A DNA stretch of 64,000 nucleotides. Origin: Paraburkholderia sp. IMGN_8. Lineage in GTDB: Bacteria; Pseudomonadota; Gammaproteobacteria; Burkholderiales; Burkholderiaceae. The stretch is taken from contig NZ_CP150901.1 of the NCBI RefSeq assembly GCF_038050405.1, positions 620,001 through 684,000 of the forward strand, read 5' to 3'. Every line of letters begins with the position of its first letter. Positions within the stretch are counted from its first letter, which is position 1. A model generated the notes under the pieces. That model saw only the letters and a list, made by a program, of their open reading frames with translations, did no database searches and had not been told where the DNA came from. Shown here one piece after another: positions 1-8,660 of this stretch. Made by a program: the position numbers and the translations under genes.

Positions 1-1305
1 CCCGCCGGGCCGATGCTGCGCGGTAACTGGAACGGCGCGACGCTCGGTTCCGGATCGGACACCTGGAAGTACTGGGCCGATCTGCGCGCGGGCAAGATCA
101 CCGAGGAAGACTGGCAAGGCGTCGAAGGCGGCATTGCGCGCTCGCCCGGCCACTGCATGACGATGGGCACCGCGTCGACGATGACGAGTGCCGCCGAAGC
201 GCTCGGCTTCACGCTGCCCGGCTTCGCGTCGATTCCCGCGGTGGATTCGCGGCATGCGCAGATGGCGGCGAAAACCGGCATGCGGATTGTCGAGATGGTA
301 TGGGAGGACCTGAAGCCATCGGACCTGATCACCGCCGGTTCGATCGACAACGCGGTGACCACCTGCCTCGCGCTATCCGGCTCGACCAACGCGATCGTCC
401 ACATGATCGCACTCGCGCGCCGCGCGGGAGTCGATCTGACGCTCGATCGCTACGACGAGCTCGCGCGCCGCACACCGGTGCTCGCGAACATCCGTCCGAC
501 CGGCGCGTACCTGATGGAAGACTTTTTCTACGCAGGCGGTTTGCCGGCGATGCTCGCCGAACTGGGCGACCTGATCGACCGCTCGCAGAAAACCGTCAAT
601 GGCCGAACGCTCGGCGAAAACCTCGAAGGCGCGAAGATTTTCAACGACGACGTGATTCGCCGGCGCAGCGCACCGCTGCTGCCGGATAACGGCCTCGCGG
701 TGCTCCACGGCAACATCGCGCCCGACGGCGCCGTCATCAAACCGGGCGCCGCCGAGCCCAGGCTGCTGGTGCACACCGGGCGCGCGGTGGTGTTCAAGGA
801 TTACAACGACATGGCCGCACGCATCGACGACGACGCGCTCGACATCGACGAAAACAGCGTGATCGTGCTCCAGCACGCCGGGCCGGTGGGGGCTCCGGGC
901 ATGCCCGAATGGGGGCAACTACCGATCCCGCGGAAATTGCTGCAAAAAGGCGTACGCGATATGTTGCGCATATCGGATGCACGGATGAGCGGGACGAGTT
1001 ACGGCGCCTGCGTGTTGCACGTCGCGCCGGAGTCGTTCATCGGCGGGCCGTTTGCGTTGGTGCGGAACGGCGACCTGATCGAACTCGACGTGCCGCGACG
1101 CAAGCTCAATCTGCTGATATCCGACGACGAACTGGCGCGCCGCAAGGCCGCCTGGGTCGAGCCCGCGCCGCGCTTTACACGTGGCTACGGGGCGCTGCAT
1201 CAGGTACATGTGATGCAGGCGAATAAAGGATGCGACTTCGATTTCTTGCAGCGCGGCGGCGCGAACGCGGAGGCGGACGCAGCCGGCGAGCCGGAGATTC
1301 ACTGA
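1..1305 (+). CDS. IlvD/Edd family dehydratase, sugar-acid (pentonate) type, 5' end outside the window
   Basis: The last 434 residues of an Fe-S dehydratase are visible, open from base 1; family members are usually about 570-590 residues, so roughly the first 150 lie upstream. The third cluster cysteine is seen in SPGHCMTMGTAS (visible residue 52), and the conserved DARMSGTSYGA segment lies near the C-terminus. The first two cluster cysteines should be in the missing part. The GSGSDTWKYWADLRAG segment is more like L-arabonate and other pentonate dehydratases than like biosynthetic IlvD. This suggests removal of water from a sugar acid to give a 2-keto-3-deoxy acid, in the cytoplasm. Exact substrate not determinable here. 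Confidence 0.85.
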   Translation, partial: PAGPMLRGNWNGATLGSGSDTWKYWADLRAGKITEEDWQGVEGGIARSPGHCMTMGTASTMTSAAEALGFTLPGFASIPAVDSRHAQMAAKTGMRIVEMVWEDLKPSDLITAGSIDNAVTTCLALSGSTNAIVHMIALARRAGVDLTLDRYDELARRTPVLANIRPTGAYLMEDFFYAGGLPAMLAELGDLIDRSQKTVNGRTLGENLEGAKIFNDDVIRRRSAPLLPDNGLAVLHGNIAPDGAVIKPGAAEPRLLVHTGRAVVFKDYNDMAARIDDDALDIDENSVIVLQHAGPVGAPGMPEWGQLPIPRKLLQKGVRDMLRISDARMSGTSYGACVLHVAPESFIGGPFALVRNGDLIELDVPRRKLNLLISDDELARRKAAWVEPAPRFTRGYGALHQVHVMQANKGCDFDFLQRGGANAEADAAGEPEIH

Positions 1306-1377
1306 GTTTGCCGAGGGCCGTCGAGAGCAGTCGAGAGCCATGAAAGGGCCATAGAGCCACTACACGCTGAGAGGGGG

Positions 1378-1402
1378 CGCGATGCGGCTGGGCCGCATCG
1401 CG
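1378..1402. terminator. Hairpin between convergent genes, possible terminator
   Basis: A perfect 11-bp stem (CGCGATGCGGC with its complement) closes a 3-base loop (TGG). It lies between the ends of the dehydratase (+) and the SDR (-). There is no T run, so a Rho-independent role is possible but not proven. Confidence 0.45.
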
Positions 1403-1477
1403 TGACCTAAGCCTGAGCCTGGGGCTGCACCTGCGCCTCGTGACCGAGGCCGTTCAAAACCGCAATCGGTGACCCAA

Positions 1478-2083
1478 TCAATAACCCACGCGATATACGC
1501 GGCCCGTTTGCGCGCCTTCGACGCTGCGCACGTAGGCCAATGCGGCGCGCTGAGCCGTCACGGGCTCGAAGCCACGGAAGTAGGGTGCAAAAGCGTCGAG
1601 CGATTCGGTCAGCACCGTCGGGCTCACCACATTGATGCGGATGCCGCGCGGCAGTTCGATCGCGGCGGCCCGCACGAAACCTTCCAATGCCAGATTCACC
1701 GTGGTTGCATTCGCGCCTTCGCGAATCGGCTCGTCGCCGACGATGCCGCTCGTCAGCGTAAACGAGCCGCCGTCATTCACGTATTGCTGGGCGGCCAGCA
1801 CCACGTTGATCTGGCCCATCAGCTTGTCGCGCAGTCCAACCCAGAACTGTTCGATGCTCATCTCCGGCAGCGGGCCGAAATGCAGCTTGCCGGTGGCCGT
1901 CACAACGCCGTCCACTTTGCCGATCTCGCGAAAGAGCCGCTCGATGCTCGCCGGGTCGGTGCTGTCGACGCGATACTGGCCGCGCGTCGCGCCCACTTCG
2001 ATGACTTCATGGCGCGCCTTCAATTCCGCTGTCACTGCCTGGCCGAGGGTGCCGGTTGCGCCGATCACCACGATTTTTTTCAT
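1478..2083 (-). CDS. Short SDR-like NAD(P)-binding protein lacking the usual catalytic motif
   Basis: A protein of 201 residues begins with the Rossmann nucleotide-binding motif VIGATGTLG (residues 6-14) and keeps the later INVVSPT strand typical of short-chain dehydrogenases. Where most SDRs have YxxxK, this one reads ATTVNLALEGF, so the catalytic Tyr and Lys are both absent. It is also about 45 residues shorter than a classical SDR. It may use other residues for catalysis or act as a binding protein. The start ATG is preceded by GGAGCAG. It converges on the dehydratase and appears to be transcribed alone. Fold is secure; reaction unknown. Confidence 0.8.
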   Translation of the reverse strand: MKKIVVIGATGTLGQAVTAELKARHEVIEVGATRGQYRVDSTDPASIERLFREIGKVDGVVTATGKLHFGPLPEMSIEQFWVGLRDKLMGQINVVLAAQQYVNDGGSFTLTSGIVGDEPIREGANATTVNLALEGFVRAAAIELPRGIRINVVSPTVLTESLDAFAPYFRGFEPVTAQRAALAYVRSVEGAQTGRVYRVGY

Positions 2084-2303
2084 CTGCTGCTCCGTTGAGG
2101 GTTAAATGTGCAGGCCATTGTGTCGGCATTGGATGAGTGGAAAAAGCCACTATGGCGTGCAGGTCCTGCAACCAGGGGTTTCTAATCCAGACACAAAGCG
2201 CACACCGCCATTCAAACGGTATGCGCTTAATAGATCCTTTATTAATAGGTGTCTGCGGCCAGATTCAAACGTCTGAGTAAGCCACGTGCAAAGCGGGAAC
2301 GAT

Positions 2304-2762
2304 TTATGTCGCCCGATGTAATTCAATCACGCGCGTGGGCCGGAGATGATTCAGGGCGTAATGGCTGCGGCCGCGTTCGCTGTGGCTGCCGACCGGGAGC
2401 GGGTCGTCGAACTGATGATCGGCTGAATGTGCCGCTTGCGGTTCGATCATGCCTTTGTCGATCACCGTGTAGCCCGGTTCGAGCGCCAGCAGCAGATGAT
2501 TGCCTCCGACGCGGCTGTCGAAGCCGGCCATGCCGTCGTGCGACTCCGGCACGCTGTTGCAGAGGGTCGCATTGCTGGTGATGATCTCGTCGACGGCAAT
2601 CGGGCTGTGGCTCGCGATTCGTGCAGCCTCGCGGTTTTTGCCGTCGGTGTCGACGGTGCTGTCGTGCGTGCGATCGTTGTGCAGTTCCGCCGTGCTCGGG
2701 CGAGCGGCGCCCGGAAGCCTGGCCGCGTCTGCTCGCTTGTTGATATCGGTGCTGTTCATCAT
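2304..2762 (-). CDS. Hypothetical protein, 152 residues
   Basis: I do not recognise this protein. The start is the first of two adjacent ATG codons (MMNSTDINKR), placed behind a good GGAGAAA ribosome site; an open frame continues upstream to 2885 but has no comparable start signal. The product is polar, rich in His, Asp and Arg, with no signal peptide or membrane segment. A central part (GNHLLLALEPGYTVIDKG) looks like a folded strand-rich core. The coding case rests on the ribosome site and the non-repetitive sequence. A shadow frame on the plus strand covers the same bases. Confidence 0.55.
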   Translation of the reverse strand: MMNSTDINKRADAARLPGAARPSTAELHNDRTHDSTVDTDGKNREAARIASHSPIAVDEIITSNATLCNSVPESHDGMAGFDSRVGGNHLLLALEPGYTVIDKGMIEPQAAHSADHQFDDPLPVGSHSERGRSHYALNHLRPTRVIELHRAT

Positions 2763-3075
2763 GTTTTCTCCGGTGAAGAGGACATGGTTGAAGTACAGCA
2801 AAACCCGTTCCGTAAAGCGCGACGCCTGTGCGCGTCCGAGTTGCGCCGCGACTGCGTCGCGGCCTAGGCGGAAGGGGGCTTTCACCTGGCGATTGCGCCC
2901 GAGATTCTTTTCGTTTTTTTTAATGGACGCTTATTTTCTACAGAGTATGATCTTACTCCGGCGAGCGGAGCGCAGTTAAATCGACGACATTTGCCTGGCT
3001 GTTTCGGCATGGCGGGCATGGAACGGCGGCGCGCTAACTCAAAACATTTTACGGGGCCGTCAGGGCGGGTGACAC
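2763..3075. other. Gene-free interval with one hairpin
   Basis: This stretch of 313 bases separates two divergent small genes. It contains a perfect 8-bp hairpin (GCCGCGAC, loop TGC) at 2845-2863 and an AT-rich segment around 2905-2955, which is where promoters for the flanking genes would be expected. No convincing gene was seen. Confidence 0.4.
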
Positions 3076-3309
3076 ATGCATTTCGATGCTGCATTCACAC
3101 ATCGCGGCTACTTGCTGAATTGCGCGCCGGCGCGCGCGGGCGATGGCAGTTGGCAACCTTATGTGGTCATTTCTCGCTCGAGCGACGGCGAGCTGGTCGC
3201 CAACCGTTTTTTCCCCACCGATCTGCGCTTTCCCGACGAAGCAGCCGCCATCGCGCACGCGCGCGACTGGGCGGTGCGCTGGATTGACGCGAGCAGCGTC
3301 ACCATCTGA
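3076..3309 (+). CDS. Small conserved-looking hypothetical protein, 77 residues
   Basis: A small soluble protein of 77 residues starts at an ATG behind AGGGCGGG. It has the pattern of a compact alpha/beta domain: a strand-rich first half (SWQPYVVISRSSDGELV), then FPTDLRFPDEAAAIAHARDWAVRWID, a loop and a helix rich in Ala. I recognise it only as the sort of small hypothetical that is common in Burkholderiaceae. It sits 92 bases ahead of the serine acetyltransferase gene in the same direction, but nothing links the two functionally. Confidence 0.6.
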   Translation: MHFDAAFTHRGYLLNCAPARAGDGSWQPYVVISRSSDGELVANRFFPTDLRFPDEAAAIAHARDWAVRWIDASSVTI

Positions 3310-3401
3310 ATCGCATCCGGCGGCGGCGGGCTGCGGAAAAACGCGGTAATCTCTCAGGACAATCACTCTGAACCGTGCCCACGGCACGGCGCCGTCCTTT
3401 C

Positions 3402-4328
3402 ATGCCTAACGTGCCTTCCCCCAACTGGGGTCTCGAACAGATCGTCGCGGACCTGCGTGCGTCGCGCGAAGAATTGCATCGCACGCGCCATCCGCGCGGC
3501 ATTCGCGAGTTGCCGTCGCGCGAAGCCGTGGCCGGCATTGTCGCCGGCCTGCGGGCGGCGCTGTTTCCTACGCATTACGGCGCCCCCGATCTGACCGACG
3601 AAACCGTCGATTACTACGTCGGCCATACGCTCGAAAGCACCTTGCGATTGCTCGCCGAACAGATCCGCCGCGCACTGCGCTTTCTGCCTGAATTCGGCGA
3701 AACACCCGAGGCGGAACTGAAGGAGCGCGCCTTCAATGTCGCGCGCGAGTTCGGCACGCAGTTGCCGGGCATTCGCGCGTTGCTGGTCAGCGATATTCAG
3801 GCCGCTTTTACCGGTGATCCGGCCGCGCAGCACATCACCGAAATTCTGCTTTGCTATCCGGGCGTGTGGGCGATGACGCACCACCGTCTCGCGCACGCGC
3901 TGCATCGGCTCGGTGTGCCGTTGCTGGCGCGCTTCATCAACGAGATCGCGCATTCTGCGACCGGCATCGATATTCACCCGGGCGCGGCCATCGGGCCGAG
4001 CTTTTTTATCGACCACGGCACGGGCGTCGTGATCGGCGAGACCGCGATCATCGGCGAGCGCGTGCGTCTTTATCAGGCCGTGACGCTCGGCGCGAAGAGC
4101 TTTGCCGCCGATATCGACGGCACGCTGCTCAAGGGCAACGCGCGCCATCCGATCGTCGAGGACGACGTGGTGATCTACGCCGGCGCGACGATTCTCGGCC
4201 GCGTGACGATCGGGCGCGGCTCGGTGATCGGCGGCAATGTGTGGCTCACGCATAGCGTGCCGCCTGGCAGTAGCGTCTCGCAAGGCAAGATTCGCGAAGG
4301 CGACCGTAATGATGAGGTGCGCCGTTGA
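3402..4328 (+). CDS. Serine O-acetyltransferase (EpsC/CysE type)
   Basis: This 308-residue enzyme should acetylate L-serine with acetyl-CoA, giving O-acetylserine for cysteine synthesis. The N-terminal half is helical. The C-terminal half is a left-handed beta helix of hexapeptide repeats: ATGIDIHPGAAIG, then FFIDHGTGVVIGETAIIGE, RVRLYQAVTLGA and VIYAGATILGRVTIG. The HPGA and DHGTG histidines fit the catalytic and CoA sites of the family. I chose the ATG at 3402 over an in-frame GTG 27 bases upstream because family homology begins soon after it. The length fits the longer EpsC-type enzymes. Confidence 0.88.
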   Translation: MPNVPSPNWGLEQIVADLRASREELHRTRHPRGIRELPSREAVAGIVAGLRAALFPTHYGAPDLTDETVDYYVGHTLESTLRLLAEQIRRALRFLPEFGETPEAELKERAFNVAREFGTQLPGIRALLVSDIQAAFTGDPAAQHITEILLCYPGVWAMTHHRLAHALHRLGVPLLARFINEIAHSATGIDIHPGAAIGPSFFIDHGTGVVIGETAIIGERVRLYQAVTLGAKSFAADIDGTLLKGNARHPIVEDDVVIYAGATILGRVTIGRGSVIGGNVWLTHSVPPGSSVSQGKIREGDRNDEVRR

Positions 4329-4389
4329 TGTGCGCGTTGGCTTGCACGTTGGTGCGCAGTTTGCCGTTTCCCGGTTGAGGAGCGAGTCC

Positions 4390-5211
4390 ATGTCGCGCGG
4401 CCGTGTTCATATGCCTCGTTGCGCGATTGCCGGCGTCGAAGCGACGGTGGCAGAAACCGCGCACTCGTTTCCACGTCATTCGCATGATCGCTTCGGAGTG
4501 GGGGTGATCGTCAGCGGTGGACATCGATCGGCGAGCGGACGCGGTGTGGTCGAAGCGCGCGCGAACGACGCGATCATGGTCAATCCCGGTGAAGTGCACG
4601 ATGGCAGTCCGCTCGATGAGCGTGGCCGTGCATGGCGCATGCTGTACTTCGAGCCGTCGATGTTGGGCGGCGTCGTCTGTGAGCTGGGCGGTGTCGCCGC
4701 GGAGGAGATCGAGCTTACGCAGCCCGTCGCGCGGGATCCATTGCTGAAAGTGCTGTTTGAGCGGCTCTTTGCAGTTTCTGTTGAAGCGCAATTCGTGCCC
4801 GACGATCTGGTGCGCGAAGAAGCGTTGCTTGGGTTGCTGGGGTATCTTGTGAGGCGTCACGCGACTATGCATACGCGTGCGTCTTCGGTGGATGCGTTGG
4901 GGCCTATTGCACGTGCTAAGGCTCGTATTGACGATGATCCTTCTTCAGCGCTTACGCTTGCTGATCTTGCTGCGGATTCTGGCTTGAGCCGATTTCAATT
5001 GCTGCGAGGCTTCGCTCATGAGATGGGGCTGCCGCCTCACGCTTATCGGATGCAGCGGCGGGTTGGGCTCGCGAGGCAACTCATCGCGCGTGGTGTACCG
5101 CTTGTGGATGCTGCTGCCGCTGCTGGGTTTTCTGATCAGAGTCATATGACGCGGGCTTTTGTGCGGTTGCTTGGGGTTACGCCGGCTAGTTATGCCGCAG
5201 CAGTGCGGTGA
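4390..5211 (+). CDS. AraC family transcriptional regulator
   Basis: A 273-residue regulator with an N-terminal cupin-like sensing domain (HSFPRHSHDRFGVGVI, then NPGEVHDG) and a C-terminal double helix-turn-helix (LADLAADSGLSRFQLLRGF and DAAAAAGFSDQSHMTRAF, ending with GVTPASYAA). The ATG at 4390 follows GAGGAGCGAG; the open frame continues upstream into the serine acetyltransferase tail but without homology. AraC proteins of this layout often control an adjacent transporter. The next gene downstream is an EamA exporter, although a repeat element lies between them. Codon use drifts toward T-ending codons in the last third. Confidence 0.87.
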   Translation: MSRGRVHMPRCAIAGVEATVAETAHSFPRHSHDRFGVGVIVSGGHRSASGRGVVEARANDAIMVNPGEVHDGSPLDERGRAWRMLYFEPSMLGGVVCELGGVAAEEIELTQPVARDPLLKVLFERLFAVSVEAQFVPDDLVREEALLGLLGYLVRRHATMHTRASSVDALGPIARAKARIDDDPSSALTLADLAADSGLSRFQLLRGFAHEMGLPPHAYRMQRRVGLARQLIARGVPLVDAAAAAGFSDQSHMTRAFVRLLGVTPASYAAAVR

Positions 5212-5220
5212 GGTTTTTCT

Positions 5221-5550
5221 GGTTGCCTACGGCGTTGGCCTTTTCTTGTTCTGTTTGCCTGCGCGGCGCTTCGTTCTCTGTGCCTACGGCGTTGCCTTTC
5301 CTTGCTTTGATATTGGTTTATTAGCGTTGCCCCTGTGCGGGGCGGCACCTACTTTTCTTTGTCCACCAAGTGGACTTCCTTCGGGGCGCCGGCCGCAAAG
5401 AAAAGTAGGCAAAAGAAAGCGGCTAGAACCGCAAATTCTTAAGCGGGTTCCTCGCGCAGTCGCGGTAGTGGAGCATCTGGAATCTGTGTTCTCGCACATT
5501 CCACCGTGGTGACAAGGCAGTCATACTTCCGGCGGCGCTGCGCGCGCCGA
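5221..5550 (+). repeat. Dispersed intergenic repeat, solo arm (copy A)
   Basis: About 330 non-coding bases share a common layout with arms at 8661, 9266, 29350 and 29955. The order is a GTTGGCCTTTCC-like lead, CCCCTGTGCGGGGC, a long hairpin, TTCTTAAGCGGG, GTAGTGGAGCATCTGGAAT, and GTGACAAGGCAGTCATACTTCC. In this copy the hairpin arms are CCTACTTTTCTTTG (5348-5361) and its complement (5396-5409), which differ from the other copies by paired changes. The short open frames here are not credible genes. Confidence 0.85.
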
Positions 5551-5551
5551 C

Positions 5552-5702
5552 AGGTACTTCTCAATCCGTACGCCCGGTTCGAGCCCGCAGGTACTTTCTG
5601 AATCGGTATGCCTGGCTCGCGCCTGCAGGCACTTCCTAAAACCGTAATCCAGCTTTGCGCCGACGGGTACTTCTTAAACCATACGCCAAGCTCGCGTCGC
5701 TG
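5552..5702 (+). repeat. Four degenerate tandem repeats of 37-38 bases
   Basis: Units begin at 5552, 5589, 5627 and 5665. Each starts with a variant of AGGTACTTCT, followed by an ACCGTACGCC-like core and a CTCGCGCC-like end. The same GGTACTTC...ACCG phrase occurs once at the inner edge of the other repeat arms, so this looks like local amplification of the repeat's end. The units are too divergent and too close together to be CRISPR. Confidence 0.7.
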
Positions 5703-5775
5703 CAATTTCGTTCAAGACCTTTCGGCTGCCCCGCCTCTAATCTGCTTGCTCACTCCAACGAATGAGGATGGCAGC

Positions 5776-6681
5776 ATGAATTCGCGCTATGCGGGATACC
5801 TGTTCTGTGCGCTGGCGATGATCGGCGTCGGCAGCACGGTGGTCGTCAGCAAATCGATTGCGACAGGATTGCCGCCGTTCAGCGCGACCGCGTTGCGTTT
5901 TGCGATTGCGCTTCCGGTGTTCGTGCTAGTGATGCGCTGGCGCGGTGTGCGCTGGCCGCGCCTCGATCGGCGTGACACGCTGCTGGTGATCGCGCAGGCC
6001 GGCGCGGGTAGCGTCGGTTATACGGTGTTGCTGATCAGCGGCATGAAGCTTGCGTCGGCGGCCGATGCGGGTGTGATCGCAGGTACCTTGCCGGCTGTCT
6101 CCGCGCTGGTCGCGATGCTCGCGCTCGGCGAGCGGCCCGCACCCGCGTTGATCGGCGCGATCGTCCTCGCGACTTTGGGCGTGCTGGTGTGTACCGTGCA
6201 TATCGACGATTTTGCCGCGCCGCATGCGGCCAGTTCACTGACGGGTAATGCGCTGGTGTTCGCGGCGATCGTCTGCGAGGCACTGTTCATCCTGCTCAAT
6301 CGCAAATTGCGCACGCCCGTTGCGGCGTTGCCGTTGTCTGCCTTGATGTGCGGTATCGGCTTCGCGGTCGCGATCGTGCCGGCATGTTTAGAAAAACCCT
6401 GGAGCGTGCCGTTCGATGCGAACGCGCTGAGCGGCGTGGTGTACTACGCGCTTGTGCCGACCGTGGCGGGCTTCGTTCTCTGGTATGCGGGCGCCGCGCG
6501 TATCAGCGGCGCGGAAGCGGGGCTGATGACCGCGCTCGTGCCGGTGAGCGCGGTCGCATTGGCCGCTGTCGTGTTGCGCGAGCCGGTCAGTGCGGCGCAA
6601 CTCGCGGGCGTCGCGTGCGTGCTCGGTGCAGTGCTGCTCGCCACTTTCGGCCAGATGCGTACGGCGCGCAGCACAGCGTGA
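5776..6681 (+). CDS. EamA/DMT family membrane transporter
   Basis: A 301-residue inner membrane protein with about ten hydrophobic segments arranged as two EamA halves; the second begins near LTGNALVFAAIVCEALFILL. Members of this drug/metabolite family usually export amino acids or other small metabolites. The start ATG at 5776 (MNSRYAGYLFCALAMIGVGS) opens directly into the first membrane helix. The frame upstream of it runs back into the tandem repeats and is not part of the protein. Substrate unknown; the AraC gene upstream may control it. Confidence 0.85.
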   Translation: MNSRYAGYLFCALAMIGVGSTVVVSKSIATGLPPFSATALRFAIALPVFVLVMRWRGVRWPRLDRRDTLLVIAQAGAGSVGYTVLLISGMKLASAADAGVIAGTLPAVSALVAMLALGERPAPALIGAIVLATLGVLVCTVHIDDFAAPHAASSLTGNALVFAAIVCEALFILLNRKLRTPVAALPLSALMCGIGFAVAIVPACLEKPWSVPFDANALSGVVYYALVPTVAGFVLWYAGAARISGAEAGLMTALVPVSAVALAAVVLREPVSAAQLAGVACVLGAVLLATFGQMRTARSTA

Positions 6682-6841
6682 GGCGCGGCTCGAGCGACAT
6701 CAGGAATCGAGCAGCGGTTCGAGACTGCGGCACGAAGCGTGGCCGCATTGCTCGCCGCGTTGGCCGGATACGGGCGACGCGCGGCAACGCCAGAGGGGCA
6801 CTAAGTGGCATTCGATGCCGCAGCGCTACCGGTCTCGCCGC

Positions 6842-7480
6842 TTACGTATTAGCGACCGAGACCACGCCCGGATTGCCGACGATCGCCAGAAACTCGCGAC
6901 GCGTCGATGGATCAGTTCGGAACGTGCCGAGCATGCGCGAGGTGACCATCGTGACGCCGGCCTTATGTACGCCACGTGTCGACATGCATTGATGCGCGGC
7001 TTCGAGAATCACGCCGACGCCTTCCGGTTGCAGCACGTCGTTCAACGTGTCGGCGATCTGCACCGTCATCTTTTCCTGAATCTGCAGACGCTTGGCGAAC
7101 GCATCGACGAGACGCGCCAGCTTCGAGATGCCTACCACCCGATGCCCCGGTATATAGGCGACGTGTGCGCGGCCGATGATCGGCACCATGTGATGTTCGC
7201 AATAGCTTTCGAAGCGGATGTCTTTCAGCACGATCATTTCGTCGTAGCCGTCCACTTCGGAGAAGGTGCGGACGAGGAGTTCGCGCGGATCGATCTGATA
7301 GCCCGCGAAGAACTCCTCATAGGAACGCACCACGCGCGCCGGTGTATCGCGGAGACCCTCGCGCTGCGGATCGTCGCCGGCCCAACGCAGCAGCACGCGT
7401 ACCGCTGCTTCAGCTTCCTCGCGGCTTGGGCGTTCCGGTGCGGCTGCGGGTTTGGTTTTCTTTGCCTTGCTGCTGGTCAT
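6842..7480 (-). CDS. folE: GTP cyclohydrolase I
   Basis: This 212-residue enzyme converts GTP to 7,8-dihydroneopterin triphosphate, the first step of tetrahydrofolate or tetrahydrobiopterin synthesis. Zinc ligands of type I enzymes are present as C94 and H97 in [10 protein letters not shown] and C165 in [28 protein letters not shown] and [11 protein letters not shown] are also typical. A Lys/Pro/Ala-rich tail of about 18 residues precedes the conserved part. It faces the EamA gene convergently. Bacteria of this group often carry more than one folE, so this may be a secondary copy; that cannot be judged from the window. Confidence 0.95.
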   Translation of the reverse strand: MTSSKAKKTKPAAAPERPSREEAEAAVRVLLRWAGDDPQREGLRDTPARVVRSYEEFFAGYQIDPRELLVRTFSEVDGYDEMIVLKDIRFESYCEHHMVPIIGRAHVAYIPGHRVVGISKLARLVDAFAKRLQIQEKMTVQIADTLNDVLQPEGVGVILEAAHQCMSTRGVHKAGVTMVTSRMLGTFRTDPSTRREFLAIVGNPGVVSVANT

Positions 7481-7604
7481 CCGTCGCTCCTCTGGGATCG
7501 CGCGTCGACGCTAAATGGAGCGCGCGGGTTCAATGAGTGAGGCCATTGTTCCATGTTTTGTGCCGGGTCGTGCTGATGTCCCCGTTCGCTGTCGGGGCGC
7601 GCGG

Positions 7605-8534
7605 CTATTTCGGCCACTCGTCCTTAGCGTCGTTGAAGAGTTCGGCGACGACGCCGCGCAGCCAGCTCGCGCGCGGATCGTTATGAAACTTGCGATGCCA
7701 GTGCTGCCGCAGATCGAAGCGCGGCAACGGCAACGGTGGTTCGACGAGCGTGATCGACGCGTGCTCCGAGACGTACGCGAAGCCGATCGCGTGCGGCACT
7801 GTCGCGAGCAGATCGGTGCGCGCGAGGATGAACGGCAGGCTCATGAAGTGAGGTGTTTCGAGCACGGCGCGGCGCTTGATGCGTTTCTTTTCGAGGTATA
7901 GCTCGAGCACTTCCTGGCTGCGTCCTTCGGCGCGGACCACGGCGTGGCCTGACGCCACGTACTGGGGCAGTGTGAGCGGCGCTTTTGAGAGTGGGTGACC
8001 CGTGCGCATCAGGCAGATGAATCGATGGGTAAAGAGACGCTGCTGGAAGAAGTTGTTGCCGGAGAGGTCGGGGAAATAACCGACGGCCAGATCGACGTCA
8101 CCCGATTCGAGTCCGCGTTCGACATGCGAGGGCGACAGCGACACCGAGCGCAGATTCGCGTTGGGTGCGCGTTCGGCGAAGAGCTGCAGCAGACGTGGCA
8201 AGAAGACGATTTCGCCGACGTCGGATAGCGCGATGGAGAACGTGTGGGTGCTGGTTGCGGGGTCGAAGTCTTGCACGTCGAGCATGCCTTTTTCGATACG
8301 CAGGAGCGCGTCACGGGCAGCGGGGAGGATCGCTAGCGCTCGCGGTGTGGGTTCCATGCCGCGGGATGTGCGCACGAAGAGCGGATCGTCGAAGTATTCC
8401 CGCAAACGGCCTAGTGCGGTGCTGACGCGTGGTTGGCTTACTCCTAGCTGCTCGGCAGCGCGGCTGACATTGCGGGTGTCTTCCATTGCTACCAGGTAGG
8501 GGATCAGGTTTAGGTCTAGAGCTAGGTCTGGCAT
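7605..8534 (-). CDS. LysR family transcriptional regulator
   Basis: A 309-residue regulator: an N-terminal winged helix (residues about 8-67, NVSRAAEQLGVSQPRVSTALGRLR, then FVRTSRGMEPTPRA) is followed by a periplasmic-binding-like effector domain starting at FSIALSDVGEI. The SDVGE phrase recalls the NahR/PcpR branch, whose members often sense aromatic compounds. The next functional genes upstream, beyond a repeat element, are the divergent pca genes 1.3 kb away, so a role there is possible but untested. A CTATCTGGATAG palindrome at 8568-8579 lies just upstream of its start. Confidence 0.88.
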   Translation of the reverse strand: MPDLALDLNLIPYLVAMEDTRNVSRAAEQLGVSQPRVSTALGRLREYFDDPLFVRTSRGMEPTPRALAILPAARDALLRIEKGMLDVQDFDPATSTHTFSIALSDVGEIVFLPRLLQLFAERAPNANLRSVSLSPSHVERGLESGDVDLAVGYFPDLSGNNFFQQRLFTHRFICLMRTGHPLSKAPLTLPQYVASGHAVVRAEGRSQEVLELYLEKKRIKRRAVLETPHFMSLPFILARTDLLATVPHAIGFAYVSEHASITLVEPPLPLPRFDLRQHWHRKFHNDPRASWLRGVVAELFNDAKDEWPK

Positions 8535-8567
8535 TTTTTTGCCTGCGGCGCTATGGAGGGGTATTCG

Positions 8568-8579
8568 CTATCTGGATAG
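8568..8579. promoter_or_regulatory. Short palindrome upstream of the LysR gene
   Basis: CTATCTGGATAG (arms CTATC and GATAG) lies 34 bases before the start of the minus-strand LysR gene, where autoregulatory sites of this family are often found. It could equally be chance. Confidence 0.25.
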
Positions 8580-8660
8580 AGGGTAGGGGGTTAATTGGTG
8601 GGTTGGATAGTGGGGTAAGCCTAGGGTTTGGTCTTTTTGCCTTTGGCGGCGCTATTTGTC

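Noticed and set aside
5552..5702. Possible CRISPR array
   Set aside because: The 37-38-base units adjoin with no spacers, are degenerate, and echo the repeat-arm edge; no cas genes are near.
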